A stretch of 64,000 nucleotides of DNA from the NCBI RefSeq assembly GCF_003950315.1, contig NZ_NGJT01000010.1:24848-88847 (forward strand), in the 5' to 3' direction. The notes beneath the pieces were generated by a model, which searched no databases, was not told the origin of the DNA, and saw only the letters and a program-made list of their open reading frames with translations. Shown piece after piece: positions 20,308 to 30,765 of the stretch. The DNA is from Vagococcus bubulae (lineage in GTDB: Bacteria > Bacillota > Bacilli > Lactobacillales > Vagococcaceae). The stretch's first letter is position 1. The number at the start of each line of letters is the position of its first letter. The position numbers and the translations under genes were made by a program.

Positions 20308-20490
20308 TTGACATGTACTAAAAGAAACACATGTAAGTGAATTAGAGTTTAAACAAGATAGAAAGGCGTGGGAATTTGAAATTTTCCTTATTAACAGAAT
20401 AAGACCTAACAGGTGTTTAAGAATGATTGGAGAAACAAAAGGCACTCCAATGTGAAACGTACGACAAAATCCTGTTAGGTCTATTTTTTT
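20308..20490 (+). ncRNA. Candidate structured RNA, unknown class
   Basis: A TTGACA at 20308-20313 and a fair TGTAAG at 20332-20337 (18-base spacer) could start a transcript near 20344. The 3' part is a closed structure: AGACCTAACAGG (20402-20413) pairs perfectly with CCTGTTAGGTCT (20471-20482) and encloses an inner hairpin ATTGGAG / CTCCAAT. A T-run follows, so the outer helix may also be the terminator. Smaller hairpins precede it. I find no convincing peptide and match it to no RNA family I know. The rest of 20131-20600 shows nothing else clear. Confidence 0.4.
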
Positions 20491-20596
20491 ATGCAGAACT
20501 TACTATTATTCTAATAAAATAAACTTTTAATCAAATCTTTATAATTATTACACGGTTTGTTAACAAAAAATTCACAAATTCTGGATATTATATAAG

Positions 20597-20701
20597 TGTA
20601 CCAACAAAACAACCCTAACAAACTTTTTCATTTTATTTACTCCTCCAAAGTAAATAAAAACAACTCCTTCCTTGAATGGCTAAACCATTCAAGGTTTTTT
20701 T
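20597..20701 (+). ncRNA. Candidate CU-rich sRNA, family member 1
   Basis: A free-standing transcript of about 100 nt. A TATTAT -10 lies at 20586-20591. An 11-bp stem (20631-20641 with 20649-20659) presents the loop CCTCCAA, complementary to Shine-Dalgarno sequences. A linker AACAACTCCTTCC follows, then a terminator CCTTGAATGG / CCATTCAAGG with seven U (20670-20701). The 5' part (AACAACCCTAACAAAC) and the stem recur at 35.25 kb; the stem-loop design recurs at 32.2 kb. No open frame is present. It resembles in design anti-SD sRNAs such as LhrC, RsaE and streptococcal csRNAs. Confidence 0.65.
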
Positions 20702-20898
20702 ATATTCTTTTTTCGTCTTCCTCTCGTTGTTTTCCTTTTTTAGCAATACTTTTATTGAATAAAACATAAGAAATTATAATACTTTTTAAAGTAATCATAG
20801 CCTCTGTTAAATTATTAGTTAGTTAATAACTGACATCAAGATAATAATTATGTAAAATAATAAAGAAATATTTTATATATGAAAAAGGAGCTACTAAT

Positions 20899-22464
20899 AT
20901 GAGAAAAGAAAAGTTACAAAGGGGATTTATCATTTTGGGTGTATTCCTGGGTCTGTCTTTAGTTTTAGGGATAATTGGATTGTTTTTATTTAATAATGAT
21001 GAATCTTGGCAAAACTATTGGTCTGTATTTGGCTCTATTGCTAGTATTCTAGGTGCATTTTTAATATTATTATTTGAACAAGATAGTGATAAAGAAAAAG
21101 AAAAAGCTCTAGAAGAAAAAGAACGAGAAAAAGAACGAGAAAAAGCATTTGATAATTTAGTATTCAAAATAAAGGAAGAAGGAAGTCCTATATTAATAGA
21201 AAACTACCATAGATTAGAGTCTTCCAATATAGAAGATGATGAAAAAATCGCATTAAAAAAAGATATCGTCAAATTATTTTACCAATATCAATTGTTGGAT
21301 TATTTAAGAAAAGAATTTCCAGATGATGCAGAGAATATGTTAGACCCAACTAGAGTTGTCACCGAACAACAGTATATCTTTCAAAAAATATACATACATG
21401 AAAATTTTAGTAAAATTAAACAAGAAATTTATCAAGAATTTAATTTTTCAGAGTTGGAAGAAATATTCGATCATGCTATGCCTACTATCGAATATCCCAC
21501 TAATAATATAGAAAATAACAGTATCACAACTACAAAAAATGATTCCGTAAAATTGGAGGCAAACGAAAGTATAAAAGATATTAGTATTAAGTCTATAAAT
21601 TATCCATCAGTATTAGGTGATTGGATTATGAATCCAGAGAAAGCTAGTCAAGTCGATTATTTAATTGGTATATCTGTCAATACCAATGATATTATTGCAA
21701 TTTATAAATTAATAGGTGATAAATATGAACAAATTGGGACTAATAGAATAAGATTTGGAGGAAGTGAATCTAAAATAATATATAATATTGCTGATAGCCA
21801 AAACTATTTTGATTCATTTGAATTAACAGAGAAATTCAAAAAAATATTTTCAACATGGCGTTCTAGAAATCCAATTTTATATTTCAATCAGTGGTGCAAA
21901 AATAACAATGTGGATAGAACTATATTGTTAGAATTACTTAAACATATCGATTCACAAGGATTCAATGATTCCAAAGAAGATAATGCTATAGTATTAGTAA
22001 AAACTAATCAGTATGATAAATTAATTGATGAAATAAAACAAGATAACCTTAATAAATTGTTAGTAGAATTATCTGAAACGAAGTCAAAAAGTAATATACA
22101 AGATTATATTAAAAAATTGAATCAATTAGGACTAGCCATTTATTTAGAAAATGACAAGTGGACTCCTCAAAAAAGAGTCTCTAAAAATGAAATACCGATT
22201 AAAGAAGAATCAACTTGTATAAAACTTTATTGCAAAAAGAAAGAAGCAATCGTAAGAGAATACGCAAGTAAATACACATTAGATAGTCATCTATATAATA
22301 TGATTGTACCTACTAGAATACTTGGACAAGTTATTAAAGATATTATTAGAGATATTGAAATGGGTAAAATAGTTGCTGAGCAAGGTTATAGAGCTGAAGG
22401 TACATCAGGTGTATTCTTTGAACGGGCTGGAAATCTTAAGGCATTTCCATTTGAAATAAAATAA
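20899..22464 (+). CDS. Unrecognised membrane/coiled-coil protein, 521 residues
   Basis: Two membrane segments lie at about residues 9-30 and 40-60, followed by a highly charged helix rich in EKEREK repeats (about 65-88) and a large cytoplasmic region. I see no catalytic motif. The N-terminal layout (helix pair with WSVFGSIASILGAFLILLFE, then coiled coil) resembles that of several putative phage-abortive-infection membrane proteins, but I cannot show homology. GGAG lies before the ATG. The gene is very AT-rich, stands alone with its own terminator, and looks accessory. Confidence 0.7.
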   Translation: MRKEKLQRGFIILGVFLGLSLVLGIIGLFLFNNDESWQNYWSVFGSIASILGAFLILLFEQDSDKEKEKALEEKEREKEREKAFDNLVFKIKEEGSPILIENYHRLESSNIEDDEKIALKKDIVKLFYQYQLLDYLRKEFPDDAENMLDPTRVVTEQQYIFQKIYIHENFSKIKQEIYQEFNFSELEEIFDHAMPTIEYPTNNIENNSITTTKNDSVKLEANESIKDISIKSINYPSVLGDWIMNPEKASQVDYLIGISVNTNDIIAIYKLIGDKYEQIGTNRIRFGGSESKIIYNIADSQNYFDSFELTEKFKKIFSTWRSRNPILYFNQWCKNNNVDRTILLELLKHIDSQGFNDSKEDNAIVLVKTNQYDKLIDEIKQDNLNKLLVELSETKSKSNIQDYIKKLNQLGLAIYLENDKWTPQKRVSKNEIPIKEESTCIKLYCKKKEAIVREYASKYTLDSHLYNMIVPTRILGQVIKDIIRDIEMGKIVAEQGYRAEGTSGVFFERAGNLKAFPFEIK

Positions 22465-22469
22465 ATTAA

Positions 22470-22512
22470 AAAGGATTGATACGTCAAATTTTGATTCATC
22501 AGTCCTTTAAAT
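22470..22512 (+). terminator. Terminator after the 521-residue protein gene
   Basis: AAAGGATTGAT pairs with ATCAGTCCTTT (one G-U) around a loop of about 17 bases. The downstream tract is T/A-rich but not a pure T-run. Confidence 0.5.
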
Positions 22513-22600
22513 TATAGAGTATTTTTCGTCTTTCTTTCGTTATATTTTATCATATGTTTCCCATAAAAAGAAAAAAGCCAAGAGCAGTTGCTCCTAACTT

Positions 22601-24316
22601 TTAGCTTCTAAATTGAGCGTCATATAATTTTTTATATGCTCCTTGTTTTTCCATTAACTCATCATGTGTCCCACTTTCAACAATACCTGTTGTATCGACC
22701 ACGACAATACGTGTTGCATCTTTTATTGTTGCCAAGCGGTGCGCAATGATTAACGTTGTGCGTCCTTTTGCAAGTGAGCCTAATGACTCTTGAATCACTT
22801 GTTCTGTTTCTGTATCAAGGGCAGATGTGGCTTCATCTAAAATTAAAATTGGTGGATTCTTTAAAAACATACGAGCAATCGCCACACGTTGTTTCTGTCC
22901 ACCTGATAACCTCACACCACGCTCACCAATCACTGTGTTTAATCCATCAGGCAAACCATCTATGACTTGTTCTAAATGAGCGAGTTTCACTGCTTCTAAC
23001 ACATCTTCTTCTGTCGCATCCAATCGACCATATAAAATATTTTCCTTAATCGTCCCTGGAAATAAAAAGACATCTTGTTGTACTAATCCAATTTGTTCAC
23101 GTAATGACTTTAACGTAACGTGTTGAATATTTTGTCCATCAATCGAAATTTTCCCACTGTCTATATCATAAAATCGTGGTAACAAATGACACAGGGTTGT
23201 TTTCCCTGCCCCACTTGGCCCAACAAAAGCCACCGTTTCACCTGATTTAATATCCAAAGATAATTGATCAAATACTTGCGTGCCATCACTGTAACTAAAT
23301 GACACATCTTGATACGTAATATTTCCAACGACTGGTTTTAAATCAACTGCCCCATCACCATCTTGAATAGATGGCTCTTTGTCTATTTCTTCGACAAATC
23401 GTTTAAATCCAGCAAAACCTTTTGGATAACTTTCTATCATCGTGTTAATTTTCTCTATAGGTCTAGCAAACACATTGGATAACAGGATAAACCCAACAAA
23501 ATTACCATTGGTTATATCTCCTCGAATTGTGTAATAAGACCCAAATAATAAGGCAAATAAATTAATCAAGCGAATCATCAAATAATTATAAGAGGAACTC
23601 ACAGCCATTGTTTTATAAAATGCTAATTTTGACTGGCGATACAATTCATTTAGTCTCCCAAACCGAGTGACTTCATGTTCTTCATTGGCAAAAGCTTGTG
23701 TCACGCGAATTCCACTCACACTGGCCTCAATCCCTGCATTAAATTCGCCTAGATTTTCATAAATGGTGGTATTGACTTTTGTCATTTTTTTATTGAAGAA
23801 AACTAACGCAATTGTGATGAAAGGGACCATCACAGCTGTTGCAAAAGCTAATTGAGGATGAATTTGATACATCAATAAAAATGACCCAACAAGTGTCATA
23901 ATGGTGATAAACACATCTTCTGGTCCATGATGCGCTAATTCTGATATTTCAAATAAATCACTTGTTAAACGGGTCATCAACTTCCCAGTTTTTTGGTTAT
24001 CATAATAGTCATACGGTTGTTTTTGTAAATGCGTAAATAATTCATTTCGCATATCTGTTTCAATATTAACTCCTAACTTATGACCAAAATAAACCACCAC
24101 ATATTGTAACGCAGTATTAATCACATAAAACCCAAACAACGCTGCACTAACCACTAAAATTAAGCGAATATTTTTCAGTGGCATAATTTTATCAATCACT
24201 TGATTGACAATCACTGGAAAGGATAATTCAAGTAATGCCGCGATAATTGCACATGTAAAATCGACAATAAATAATGTCTTATATGGTCGATAATACGAAA
24301 AGAAACGTTTTACCAT
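22601..24316 (-). CDS. ABC-type exporter, fused permease and ATPase
   Basis: A 571-residue half-transporter. Residues 1-310 form the six-helix ABC exporter domain; the ATPase domain has Walker A GPSGAGKTTLCH, the Q-loop VQQDVFLF, signature LSGGQKQRVAIAR and Walker B ILILDEATSALD. It would act as a homodimer in the membrane on an unknown, possibly lipid or drug, substrate. I chose the ATG at 24316 (MVKRFFSYYRPYK), preceded by AGGAGG. A hairpin near 22570-22605 with a U-run is the likely terminator. Confidence 0.93.
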   Translation of the reverse strand: MVKRFFSYYRPYKTLFIVDFTCAIIAALLELSFPVIVNQVIDKIMPLKNIRLILVVSAALFGFYVINTALQYVVVYFGHKLGVNIETDMRNELFTHLQKQPYDYYDNQKTGKLMTRLTSDLFEISELAHHGPEDVFITIMTLVGSFLLMYQIHPQLAFATAVMVPFITIALVFFNKKMTKVNTTIYENLGEFNAGIEASVSGIRVTQAFANEEHEVTRFGRLNELYRQSKLAFYKTMAVSSSYNYLMIRLINLFALLFGSYYTIRGDITNGNFVGFILLSNVFARPIEKINTMIESYPKGFAGFKRFVEEIDKEPSIQDGDGAVDLKPVVGNITYQDVSFSYSDGTQVFDQLSLDIKSGETVAFVGPSGAGKTTLCHLLPRFYDIDSGKISIDGQNIQHVTLKSLREQIGLVQQDVFLFPGTIKENILYGRLDATEEDVLEAVKLAHLEQVIDGLPDGLNTVIGERGVRLSGGQKQRVAIARMFLKNPPILILDEATSALDTETEQVIQESLGSLAKGRTTLIIAHRLATIKDATRIVVVDTTGIVESGTHDELMEKQGAYKKLYDAQFRS

Positions 24317-24393
24317 CTGACTCCTCCTAAATAAATACTGTAAAAACAACTATAGCATACAAAAAGAAAAACATGAAAGAGTTTCCTTTCATG

Positions 24394-27300
24394 CTAATCC
24401 TCATCACCAATAGCTAAAATATGTTTGATATCATCCATTGTCATGGATGATAATTCTGGTGCATCTTCTGAATGAAGGACTTTTTGGAACAAGGCTTTTT
24501 TCTCTAATTGAAGTTGATTCATTCGCTCTTCAATCGTGCCTTCAGCTAACAAGCGCCAGACTTCTACTTTTCTTGTTTGACCAATACGATGAGCTCGCCC
24601 TGTTGCTTGTTCCTCAACTGCCGGGTTCCACCATAAATCATATAAAATGACCGTGTCTGCTCCTGTAAGGTTTAATCCTGTTCCACCGGCTTTAAGTGAA
24701 ATCAAGAAAACATCTTTTTCACCACGATTAAATCGTTCAACTAATTCTTGACGCTCTTTAACAGGTGTACTGCCACGTAAGTAAAACGTACCAACATCTC
24801 TTTTAGCTAACTCATCTTCTAATATACTTAACATTCCAGTAAATTGAGAAAATAATAACACGCGTCGACCATTGCTTTTAGCTTGTTCAATCAAATCAAG
24901 TGCTTGATCCATTTTTCCAGAGCCACCTGTGTAATCCTCAATAAATAATCCTGGGTGACAACAAATCTGACGCAGACGTGTGATGCCAGCTAAAATAGAC
25001 ATACGCTGTTTGTTAAAGTCTTTAGCATTCAGTTTTGAAAGCGAATCTTGTATTTGTTTTAAATAAGCCACATAGACTGTTTTTTGTTCATCTGTTAACT
25101 GTGAATATCTATCTGTTTCAACTTTGTCAGGTAAATCTTGTAGCACGTCTTTTTTCACTCGACGGAGTACAAACGGTTTTATCATGGTCGCTATTTCAGT
25201 TGTTTCAAGTTGTTTAAAACTTCGTATCGCTGGGAAAAATCCAGGCATTAATAATTTAAATAATGACCATAATTCCTCTAATCGATTTTCAATTGGCGTC
25301 CCACTTAAAGCAAATACGCGATCTGATTTTAACTCAGAAATCGATTGGAACGTTTTTGTTGCCGAATTTTTCACCATCTGTGCTTCATCTAAAATCACGC
25401 TATGACAATCTATTTTTTTTAATTCTGCACTATCTTGACGCAATGTCGAATAAGAAATAATGGCTACATCTATGTCATCTAGTGATGCTATTTGAGCATT
25501 TCGTTCTTCTTTCCCACCGATAATCAACTTAGATTTTAGGCTTGGCGCAAATTTTTCTAATTCAAGTTGCCAATTATAAAGTAAGCTCGCAGGTGCCACA
25601 ATCACACTTGGTTTCGTTAGTTCGCCTTCTTCTTTTTCAGATAATAAATAAGCGATTGTCTGAATCGTTTTTCCTAACCCCATGTCATCGGCTAATATCC
25701 CACCAAAATGATACTTACTTAACGTTTTAAACCATTTAAATCCCGTGATTTGATAGTCACGCAAAGTAGCATTTAATTGTGCTGGTAATGCGATATCAGC
25801 CGTTTCAGGATGTGTTAACTCATCTACCATTGTTTCAAAATAATCACTCGTCTCTACATCTGTTAGCTGTGTCATGGCTTCACTCAAGACCAAACTACGA
25901 TAAGTCGGAACTTCTAGACGATTACCATCTAATCTAATATCTTCACGTAACAAGCGAAGCATCTGATTGGTTTCCTTATATGCTTCGTCATCAAGCATTA
26001 GAACTTGTCCATTTCGCAACTGATGGTACTCTTTATTTTGCATTAAACTACTTAATACATCATTAACTTCAGTTTCATCAACTGATGAAATATCAAATTG
26101 AATGTCAAACCATGACCCATTTTCAATAATACGTGCTTTGGGTTGATGCTCATCAGCTGCCAAGTAGAGTGATTGTACCTCTTCAGATAGATGGACTTCA
26201 GTATATTTTTTAAGGGTAGGAATTTCTCTAGTGAAAAAGTAAAAACGCTCCAAATCATTTGGAAATTTTTTACTGTATCGTTGGGCATATGTACCATATC
26301 CATAATGACGGAGCAATGTGATTAACCGTTCTTCTTGAACTTTATCACGTAAGACAGCCCCCTCTTCTCCAATTGAGGTACTGTAATTTGGTACATTTGA
26401 AAAAATATACTCACCATAACAAAAATCAACACGCACAACTAATGAGTCGTCTTCTTTATGAAAATATAATTTAATATCAAGGGGATAACGCAACACCTCA
26501 TCATCCAATGACTCTGGTAAATCAAAGTCACATAATAGAGCTAATTGTGGTAACACATATGAAAATAATGAATTCACTTGGTCTTTTGTGTAATAAATCG
26601 TGGGTTTATCCAATCTCTTTAACATTTGAGTTAACACTTGATAACTTGCTGCTTGTTCCTCAGTTAATTCGTAAAAACCATCTGTTCCAACAAGCCATTG
26701 ATATTCCTCTAAAAACACGATGAATGGATCAATAATCGTTAGTTCATAGTCAGATAATCCAACTGGTGAGAGTGTCACTGTCAACGGAATTTTTCCTTGA
26801 TGAATGACCGCTCGTTTTATTTGAGAGCCTAATCCTTTAATCATAAATGATTTATCATGTTTAAACTCATCGAATAATTGACGGGCTACTTGTTTATTTA
26901 AAATTAAATATCGACGGTCAATTACTGATTTAGCTTGCGAGCGACTATTGACAACCAAAGTTTGTTGATCCTTCATCATTAACATCAAACGAATTAACGC
27001 ATTGTTTTCAGAATTAAACGCACTAGGACCAACTTTCCAATTAATTGTACTAATCCGAATTTCCTTATCCTGCTTATAAGCCTCTAAAAATTCATCCATA
27101 TTTTTTACAATATATGTTTTTTTCGGTGTATCTCGTCTACCAATACGTAAATGTAGTCCCAAAACAGATTGTTCTTCATGATAGTCTGACGTTGGGACAA
27201 TATCAACACCATACGTTAAAAATAAGTCATCTGTTTGTCGAATTAATTTTCTCAATTCAGCATCTTGTAATCGCTCAAAGCCTTTAGTAAACACGACAGC

Positions 27301-27612
27301 TGGAGAAATAACTTTTGGTGCTTCTGCTTCTTTTATTTCCGTACGAGGAATAAATCGTGATACCCCTTTTTCACGCATTGCAAGTTCTACTGCAACAGTA
27401 TGCTTACAATAACCGTGTTGTTCCCAATACATACACTGGCATACATCATCTTCTTTAGCTGTTCCGTCTAGTTCAACATAAAGCATGTCACTTCCGATGA
27501 CTTCAGCGTACCATACACGTCTTTCTAGATTTTTAGACCAAGAGACAACCCGCCCCTCTTTGGCACACTCTCGTCCTTCTTCTATAACTTTTTCCGGTAT
27601 GGACCACTTCAT
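24394..27612 (-). CDS. SNF2-family helicase with N-terminal SWIM zinc finger
   Basis: A 1072-residue RapA/HepA-like protein. The SWIM motif C-x-C-x8-C-x-H is at residues 58-71. A bacterial SNF2-associated region follows. The helicase core begins near residue 620, with Walker A DDMGLGKTIQT (about 643), DEAQ (about 741), and C-terminal motifs LFSQFTGML and GRAHRIGQTRKV. Such proteins are DNA- or nucleic-acid-dependent ATPases; the bacterial role is not settled. It is followed by no co-oriented short-spaced gene but lies 11 bases after sbcC, so it may share the sbcDC transcript. Confidence 0.93.
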   Translation of the reverse strand: MKWSIPEKVIEEGRECAKEGRVVSWSKNLERRVWYAEVIGSDMLYVELDGTAKEDDVCQCMYWEQHGYCKHTVAVELAMREKGVSRFIPRTEIKEAEAPKVISPAVVFTKGFERLQDAELRKLIRQTDDLFLTYGVDIVPTSDYHEEQSVLGLHLRIGRRDTPKKTYIVKNMDEFLEAYKQDKEIRISTINWKVGPSAFNSENNALIRLMLMMKDQQTLVVNSRSQAKSVIDRRYLILNKQVARQLFDEFKHDKSFMIKGLGSQIKRAVIHQGKIPLTVTLSPVGLSDYELTIIDPFIVFLEEYQWLVGTDGFYELTEEQAASYQVLTQMLKRLDKPTIYYTKDQVNSLFSYVLPQLALLCDFDLPESLDDEVLRYPLDIKLYFHKEDDSLVVRVDFCYGEYIFSNVPNYSTSIGEEGAVLRDKVQEERLITLLRHYGYGTYAQRYSKKFPNDLERFYFFTREIPTLKKYTEVHLSEEVQSLYLAADEHQPKARIIENGSWFDIQFDISSVDETEVNDVLSSLMQNKEYHQLRNGQVLMLDDEAYKETNQMLRLLREDIRLDGNRLEVPTYRSLVLSEAMTQLTDVETSDYFETMVDELTHPETADIALPAQLNATLRDYQITGFKWFKTLSKYHFGGILADDMGLGKTIQTIAYLLSEKEEGELTKPSVIVAPASLLYNWQLELEKFAPSLKSKLIIGGKEERNAQIASLDDIDVAIISYSTLRQDSAELKKIDCHSVILDEAQMVKNSATKTFQSISELKSDRVFALSGTPIENRLEELWSLFKLLMPGFFPAIRSFKQLETTEIATMIKPFVLRRVKKDVLQDLPDKVETDRYSQLTDEQKTVYVAYLKQIQDSLSKLNAKDFNKQRMSILAGITRLRQICCHPGLFIEDYTGGSGKMDQALDLIEQAKSNGRRVLLFSQFTGMLSILEDELAKRDVGTFYLRGSTPVKERQELVERFNRGEKDVFLISLKAGGTGLNLTGADTVILYDLWWNPAVEEQATGRAHRIGQTRKVEVWRLLAEGTIEERMNQLQLEKKALFQKVLHSEDAPELSSMTMDDIKHILAIGDED

Positions 27613-27623
27613 TTTATCACTCC

Positions 27624-30600
27624 TTACGTGAATTCTAGCTGTGGTGTCGCGTGACTTCTGTTGTCTTTAGACACCGATATTTTTAATTGTTGTGGAATTC
27701 TTTCTTTTAACTCATTAACATGCGAGATGATGCCGATTAATCGGTCACTTCCACCCATGGTTTCTAATGCTCTGATGGCTGTTTCTAACGCTTCTTCATC
27801 CAACGAACCAAATCCTTCATCAATAAACATCGCATCTATTTTAACGCCTCCTGATTCGCTTTGAATCACTTCAGCTAATGCTAGTGCCAAAGTTAAGGAA
27901 GCAATAAAACTTTCGCCCCCTGATAAAGTATTTACTCCTCTTAAACGACCAACGTTATCATCAAAGATATCTATCTCTAGTCCTGTTTTTTTCTTAGAAG
28001 ATTGTTTGGCATCTCTTAAGGCAAATGTATAACGACCTCGAGTCAATCGTTTCAATGTATGATTTGCCACGTTTAAAATTTTGCGTAAATAACTTTGTAA
28101 CACATATCGTTCGATACTTAATTTATGGTCACTATCACCATTTAATACATCAGATAATACGCTCAACTCATGTAAAGATTGCATCTCTTCTTTAATATTT
28201 TTCATTAATCGTTGAATTGTAGCGATTGTTTTATTATTGTTTTCAAGTTGTATTTCCTCTTGACGTTTTTTATCCACTAGTTCGTCATATATTTGAGAAA
28301 TTTCTTGGTAGCTTTCTTCCATATCTAAAACATTAGGTTTTTCTGTCCCTTTTGTTTTTTCTTCTAATGTTACTAAAGATTCTCTTAATGAAAAGACTTC
28401 TTTCTCATATTGATTGATTGTTTTTTCGTAACTTGCTTTATGTGTTTTGTCTGTCAAAATAGCCTGCAACTTATCTTCATCCCATTGATAGTTGGATAGA
28501 TACTCTATTTTTCTTGACTTCAATGTACCTAATTCTTTTTCTTGAATTTGATTATTTTTTTCAATTTCTTCTAACCTTGTTTGAGTTTTAGTACGTTCAT
28601 TCGTCGCATCAGAAACAGCTTTTTCGCACTGACGAGAAGATTGATTCCAGTTTTCTAACTGATGCTGTAATTCTTTTTGTTCGTTTATCACGGCATCTAA
28701 GGAAGAAAACTCTTCTCCTAAACGTTTCTTTAATTGTTCATAGCTATGTTGTTGAAGACGTTTTTCTTCTTGTGTTTGTTGCCATTCTTTTGTGACAGTA
28801 GCAAGTTGTTGTTCTATCTCTTTTGATGATTCTTTTATAGTCATTATCTCTTGTTCTTGTTGCTCCAAATTTACAAGTTGCTCTTTTAATCTATCTAACT
28901 GCTCTGTTGTTTTCCCAACTTGTTGTGTGATATCATCAAGCCAACTGGATGATTCTTTATCCATTAATTCAGCTGATATGGTTTTCCTCATCTCGTTTAA
29001 CTCTTTCTCATCATTTGACAGTTTTTCTTGCGAACTAGTTATTTGGGCATTGATATTGCTCAATTGTTGAACAGCTTCTTCTTGTCGCTGTTCTAAATGA
29101 GCAATTAACTCTTCTAAATCATTAAATTCTTCTTTCGACAGTTGTGTCACATGAGCAGGTGTAGGATGCTCTATTGAACCACACACAGGACATGGCATGC
29201 CTTCTTTTAAGTCCAAACTTAAACGAGCAATTTGTCCTCGTGCCCACTGATCTTTTTTATCAGATAACGTGAGTTTAATTTGGGCTAATTCTTCATCCAA
29301 CTGTTTTTGTGTATGATTTAACACGATTAACTCACTTGAAAGAGTTGCATTTTGTTGCTCAAGTAGTTGATAGGCCTCAACCTTAGATAACAACTTTTCT
29401 TCCCTAGACAATCTTTCTTTTAACTCTGCTTGCTCTTTATAACGAGTTGGAATAGTTGCTATGGATTCTTGCAATTGCGTGTATTGAAATTGTTTAGCAT
29501 TAAGGCTCTGTTCTAATATCTCTTTTTGGTTTGACTGTGTTTCTTCTGTCTTTTGAAGTGTTGTAAGAGTTACTTTAATATTTTTTTCTTCTTCAAAAAG
29601 TGGCACGAGCTCTTCTAATTTGACTAATCGCTTTTCGTATTCTTTCATCACAGGCTGTTGTTTTTCTAGTGCTTGTTTTCGAGCCGTTAACTCAACCAGC
29701 TGTTGTGTCACTTTTTCTAATAAATGACTGACTTGCTCTTGTTCTTCGTTTAGTTTTTGGATAGTTTGTTGGACTTTCAATATCTCATCTACTATTTTTT
29801 CAAGAGGTTCTACTTGAATAAAATCATTCATTTTTTCTTTTAGTAGATGAATATTCTCTTCTTCAAGTAATTTTACTTCGAGTTTTTTTGTTGTTTCTTC
29901 TTTTTCCTCAAAGCATTGTGCAAGTGCCCGTGCTTTTTCTAATACAGATAACTGATTGTCTCGTTGTTTTTTTGTTGTGTTAACTGTTTCATCTAAACGA
30001 GCAATGTGACGCTCTTTGCTTTCTTTTTGTTCCTCATACAAGTCTAATTTTTCATCAATGGTTAACTCATCGGTTGATTTTTCTATATATGCTTCATCCC
30101 AATTGATTTGCTCAAATAAGGTTGAAAGCTTTTGTTGTTCCTTTTTTAGTTGATTGGATTGTTCTTTTTTCTTATCTTTTAAGCTTCTTGCAATATCTTG
30201 ATACATTGAGGTATCAAATAATTGACGCAACACTGCTTCTTTATTGTCACTATCCGATTGTAAGAATCGTTGAAAATCACCTTGTGGTAGCATCACGATT
30301 TGAGAAAATTGTTTGGCACTCAACTGTAACAAATCCTGAATACGCATGTTGACATCCATCTGTTTGGTGTACTGTGCTTCTTCTTTTCCTTCTTCGTTGT
30401 ATATCGTTAAAACAGATTTGGCTTTTTCTAATTTTTCTCCATCACCACGTAACCGGCGACGTAATTGTTCTGGTTCACGTACAATATGATAGGTTTTTTT
30501 ATCATGTTCAAAAGCAAACGTCACACGTGTTGTATCATCAATGGTTGAAAAATTTGACCGCATCTCTTTAGCTTCGCGTGATTCTCCAGATGTACTGCCA

Positions 30601-30755
30601 TAAAGAGCATAACTCATCGCATCAAAAAGGGTTGTTTTTCCAGACCCTGTTTTCCCGGAAATCAAAAACAATGATTGGGCATAAAAAGAAGAAAAATCAA
30701 TGGTTTCATTTTCATAAGGACCAAAATGTTCAAGTGTTAAAGTTAAAGGTTTCAT
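27624..30755 (-). CDS. sbcC: Exonuclease subunit SbcC
   Basis: An SMC-like ATPase of 1043 residues that, with SbcD, cleaves DNA hairpins and processes blocked ends. Walker A GKTGSGKTTLFDAMSYALYG is near residue 35. Two long coiled coils flank a zinc hook CPVCGS near residue 520. The signature LSGGESFIASLTLALAL (about 943) and Walker B with FIDEGFGSLDEE are at the C-terminus. It lies 10 bases after sbcD, with AGGAGG before the ATG. Confidence 0.95.
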   Translation of the reverse strand: MKPLTLTLEHFGPYENETIDFSSFYAQSLFLISGKTGSGKTTLFDAMSYALYGSTSGESREAKEMRSNFSTIDDTTRVTFAFEHDKKTYHIVREPEQLRRRLRGDGEKLEKAKSVLTIYNEEGKEEAQYTKQMDVNMRIQDLLQLSAKQFSQIVMLPQGDFQRFLQSDSDNKEAVLRQLFDTSMYQDIARSLKDKKKEQSNQLKKEQQKLSTLFEQINWDEAYIEKSTDELTIDEKLDLYEEQKESKERHIARLDETVNTTKKQRDNQLSVLEKARALAQCFEEKEETTKKLEVKLLEEENIHLLKEKMNDFIQVEPLEKIVDEILKVQQTIQKLNEEQEQVSHLLEKVTQQLVELTARKQALEKQQPVMKEYEKRLVKLEELVPLFEEEKNIKVTLTTLQKTEETQSNQKEILEQSLNAKQFQYTQLQESIATIPTRYKEQAELKERLSREEKLLSKVEAYQLLEQQNATLSSELIVLNHTQKQLDEELAQIKLTLSDKKDQWARGQIARLSLDLKEGMPCPVCGSIEHPTPAHVTQLSKEEFNDLEELIAHLEQRQEEAVQQLSNINAQITSSQEKLSNDEKELNEMRKTISAELMDKESSSWLDDITQQVGKTTEQLDRLKEQLVNLEQQEQEIMTIKESSKEIEQQLATVTKEWQQTQEEKRLQQHSYEQLKKRLGEEFSSLDAVINEQKELQHQLENWNQSSRQCEKAVSDATNERTKTQTRLEEIEKNNQIQEKELGTLKSRKIEYLSNYQWDEDKLQAILTDKTHKASYEKTINQYEKEVFSLRESLVTLEEKTKGTEKPNVLDMEESYQEISQIYDELVDKKRQEEIQLENNNKTIATIQRLMKNIKEEMQSLHELSVLSDVLNGDSDHKLSIERYVLQSYLRKILNVANHTLKRLTRGRYTFALRDAKQSSKKKTGLEIDIFDDNVGRLRGVNTLSGGESFIASLTLALALAEVIQSESGGVKIDAMFIDEGFGSLDEEALETAIRALETMGGSDRLIGIISHVNELKERIPQQLKISVSKDNRSHATPQLEFT

Positions 30756-30765
30756 TGTCTTCCTC

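Noticed and set aside
20402..20482. Type I toxin-antitoxin (Fst-like) locus
   Set aside because: No small hydrophobic peptide with a ribosome site is present on either strand of the structured region.
21100..21160. Short tandem repeat (EKEREK codons)
   Set aside because: It is an imperfect coding repeat inside a coiled coil, not an independent repeat element.
20899..22464. Complete defence island
   Set aside because: Only one orphan gene with a loosely defence-like layout is present, with no nuclease, methylase, recombinase or other partner next to it.
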